In this document: one piece after another, positions 6,099 through 6,171 of the stretch
Position numbering within the stretch: position 1 is the stretch's first letter
Layout of the letters: each line of letters begins with the position of its first letter
Source of the DNA: an uncultured Eubacteriales bacterium
GTDB taxonomy: Bacteria; Bacillota; Clostridia; Lachnospirales; Anaerotignaceae
NCBI GenBank assembly: GCA_902406135.1
Contig: CABPCX010000119.1
Span: 1-6,171, forward strand
DNA length: 6,171 nt
Direction: 5' to 3'
The notes under the pieces: model-generated
Seen by the model: only the letters and a program-made list of their open reading frames with translations
What the model was told of the DNA's origin: nothing
The model's database searches: none
Translations under genes and position numbers: made by a program

Positions 6099-6171
6099 TG
6101 GGACGTTTAAAAACTGCTGTGAGAAATATGATTTCTCATATATTTCAGTTTGTAATTGTTCTTATAGGCAT
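6098..6171 (+). CDS. Start of a membrane protein, possibly an ABC importer permease (partial, 3' end outside window)
   Basis: Only 24 codons are visible: MGRLKTAVRNMISHIFQFVI then VLIG. A basic head (Arg3, Lys5, Arg9) leads into a hydrophobic run that looks like the first membrane helix with the positive side inside. This resembles the opening of NikB/DppB/OppB-type permeases of nickel and peptide ABC importers, which begin with a basic stretch and a helix of this kind; other membrane proteins would look similar. The start is fixed by AGGAGGG 7 bases upstream and by the TGATG overlap with the methyltransferase stop, so the two genes share a transcript. Certainty that it is a real gene is high; certainty about the family is low. 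Confidence 0.6.
   Translation, partial: MGRLKTAVRNMISHIFQFVIVLIG

Overview
The window looks like a piece of an AT-rich Gram-positive chromosome, most likely an anaerobic Clostridia/Lachnospiraceae-type Firmicute. This rests on strong purine-rich ribosome binding sites, heavy use of AGA and ATA codons, consensus SigA-type promoters, many U-tract intrinsic terminators, and the gene families present. The assignment is inferred from sequence style; no species can be named.

Layout. (1) 2-3067, + strand: the large subunit of carbamoyl-phosphate synthase (carB), missing about 39 N-terminal residues because the window cuts it, and closed by an intrinsic terminator. (2) 3180-3917, + strand: a stand-alone tyrosine-phosphatase-like gene with its own extended -10 promoter. 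(3) 3918-4487: about 570 bases without a convincing protein gene. It does hold a near-consensus promoter that runs after about 13-20 bases into a strong terminator (a candidate tiny RNA), an evenly spaced TGTCA/TGACA repeat on that promoter, and a long-loop inverted repeat near the end. (4) 4512-4997, - strand: a C_GCAxxG_C_C family cysteine-rich protein, sharing a bidirectional terminator with the non-coding region. (5) 4998-5282: a divergent control region with two back-to-back promoters whose -35 boxes form an inverted repeat. It is followed on the + strand by a roughly 155-base leader containing a terminator and a possible competing antiterminator. (6) 5283-6098, + strand: a class I SAM-dependent methyltransferase, overlapping by one base (TGATG) the first 24 codons of a gene that starts like a membrane permease, cut by the window end.

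How the parts relate. carB (pyrimidine/arginine synthesis) and the phosphatase are separate transcription units with no evident link to the rest. The right-hand third is the interesting part: the methyltransferase and the putative permease are translationally coupled, and a perfect TTGACA-17-TATAAT promoter feeds a leader that appears able to terminate transcription before the first gene. This resembles riboswitch or attenuator control of a transport operon, but I do not recognise the RNA class. A metal or peptide ABC importer is my best guess for the operon; it rests on 24 residues and on loosely remembered gene neighbourhoods, so it is a hypothesis.
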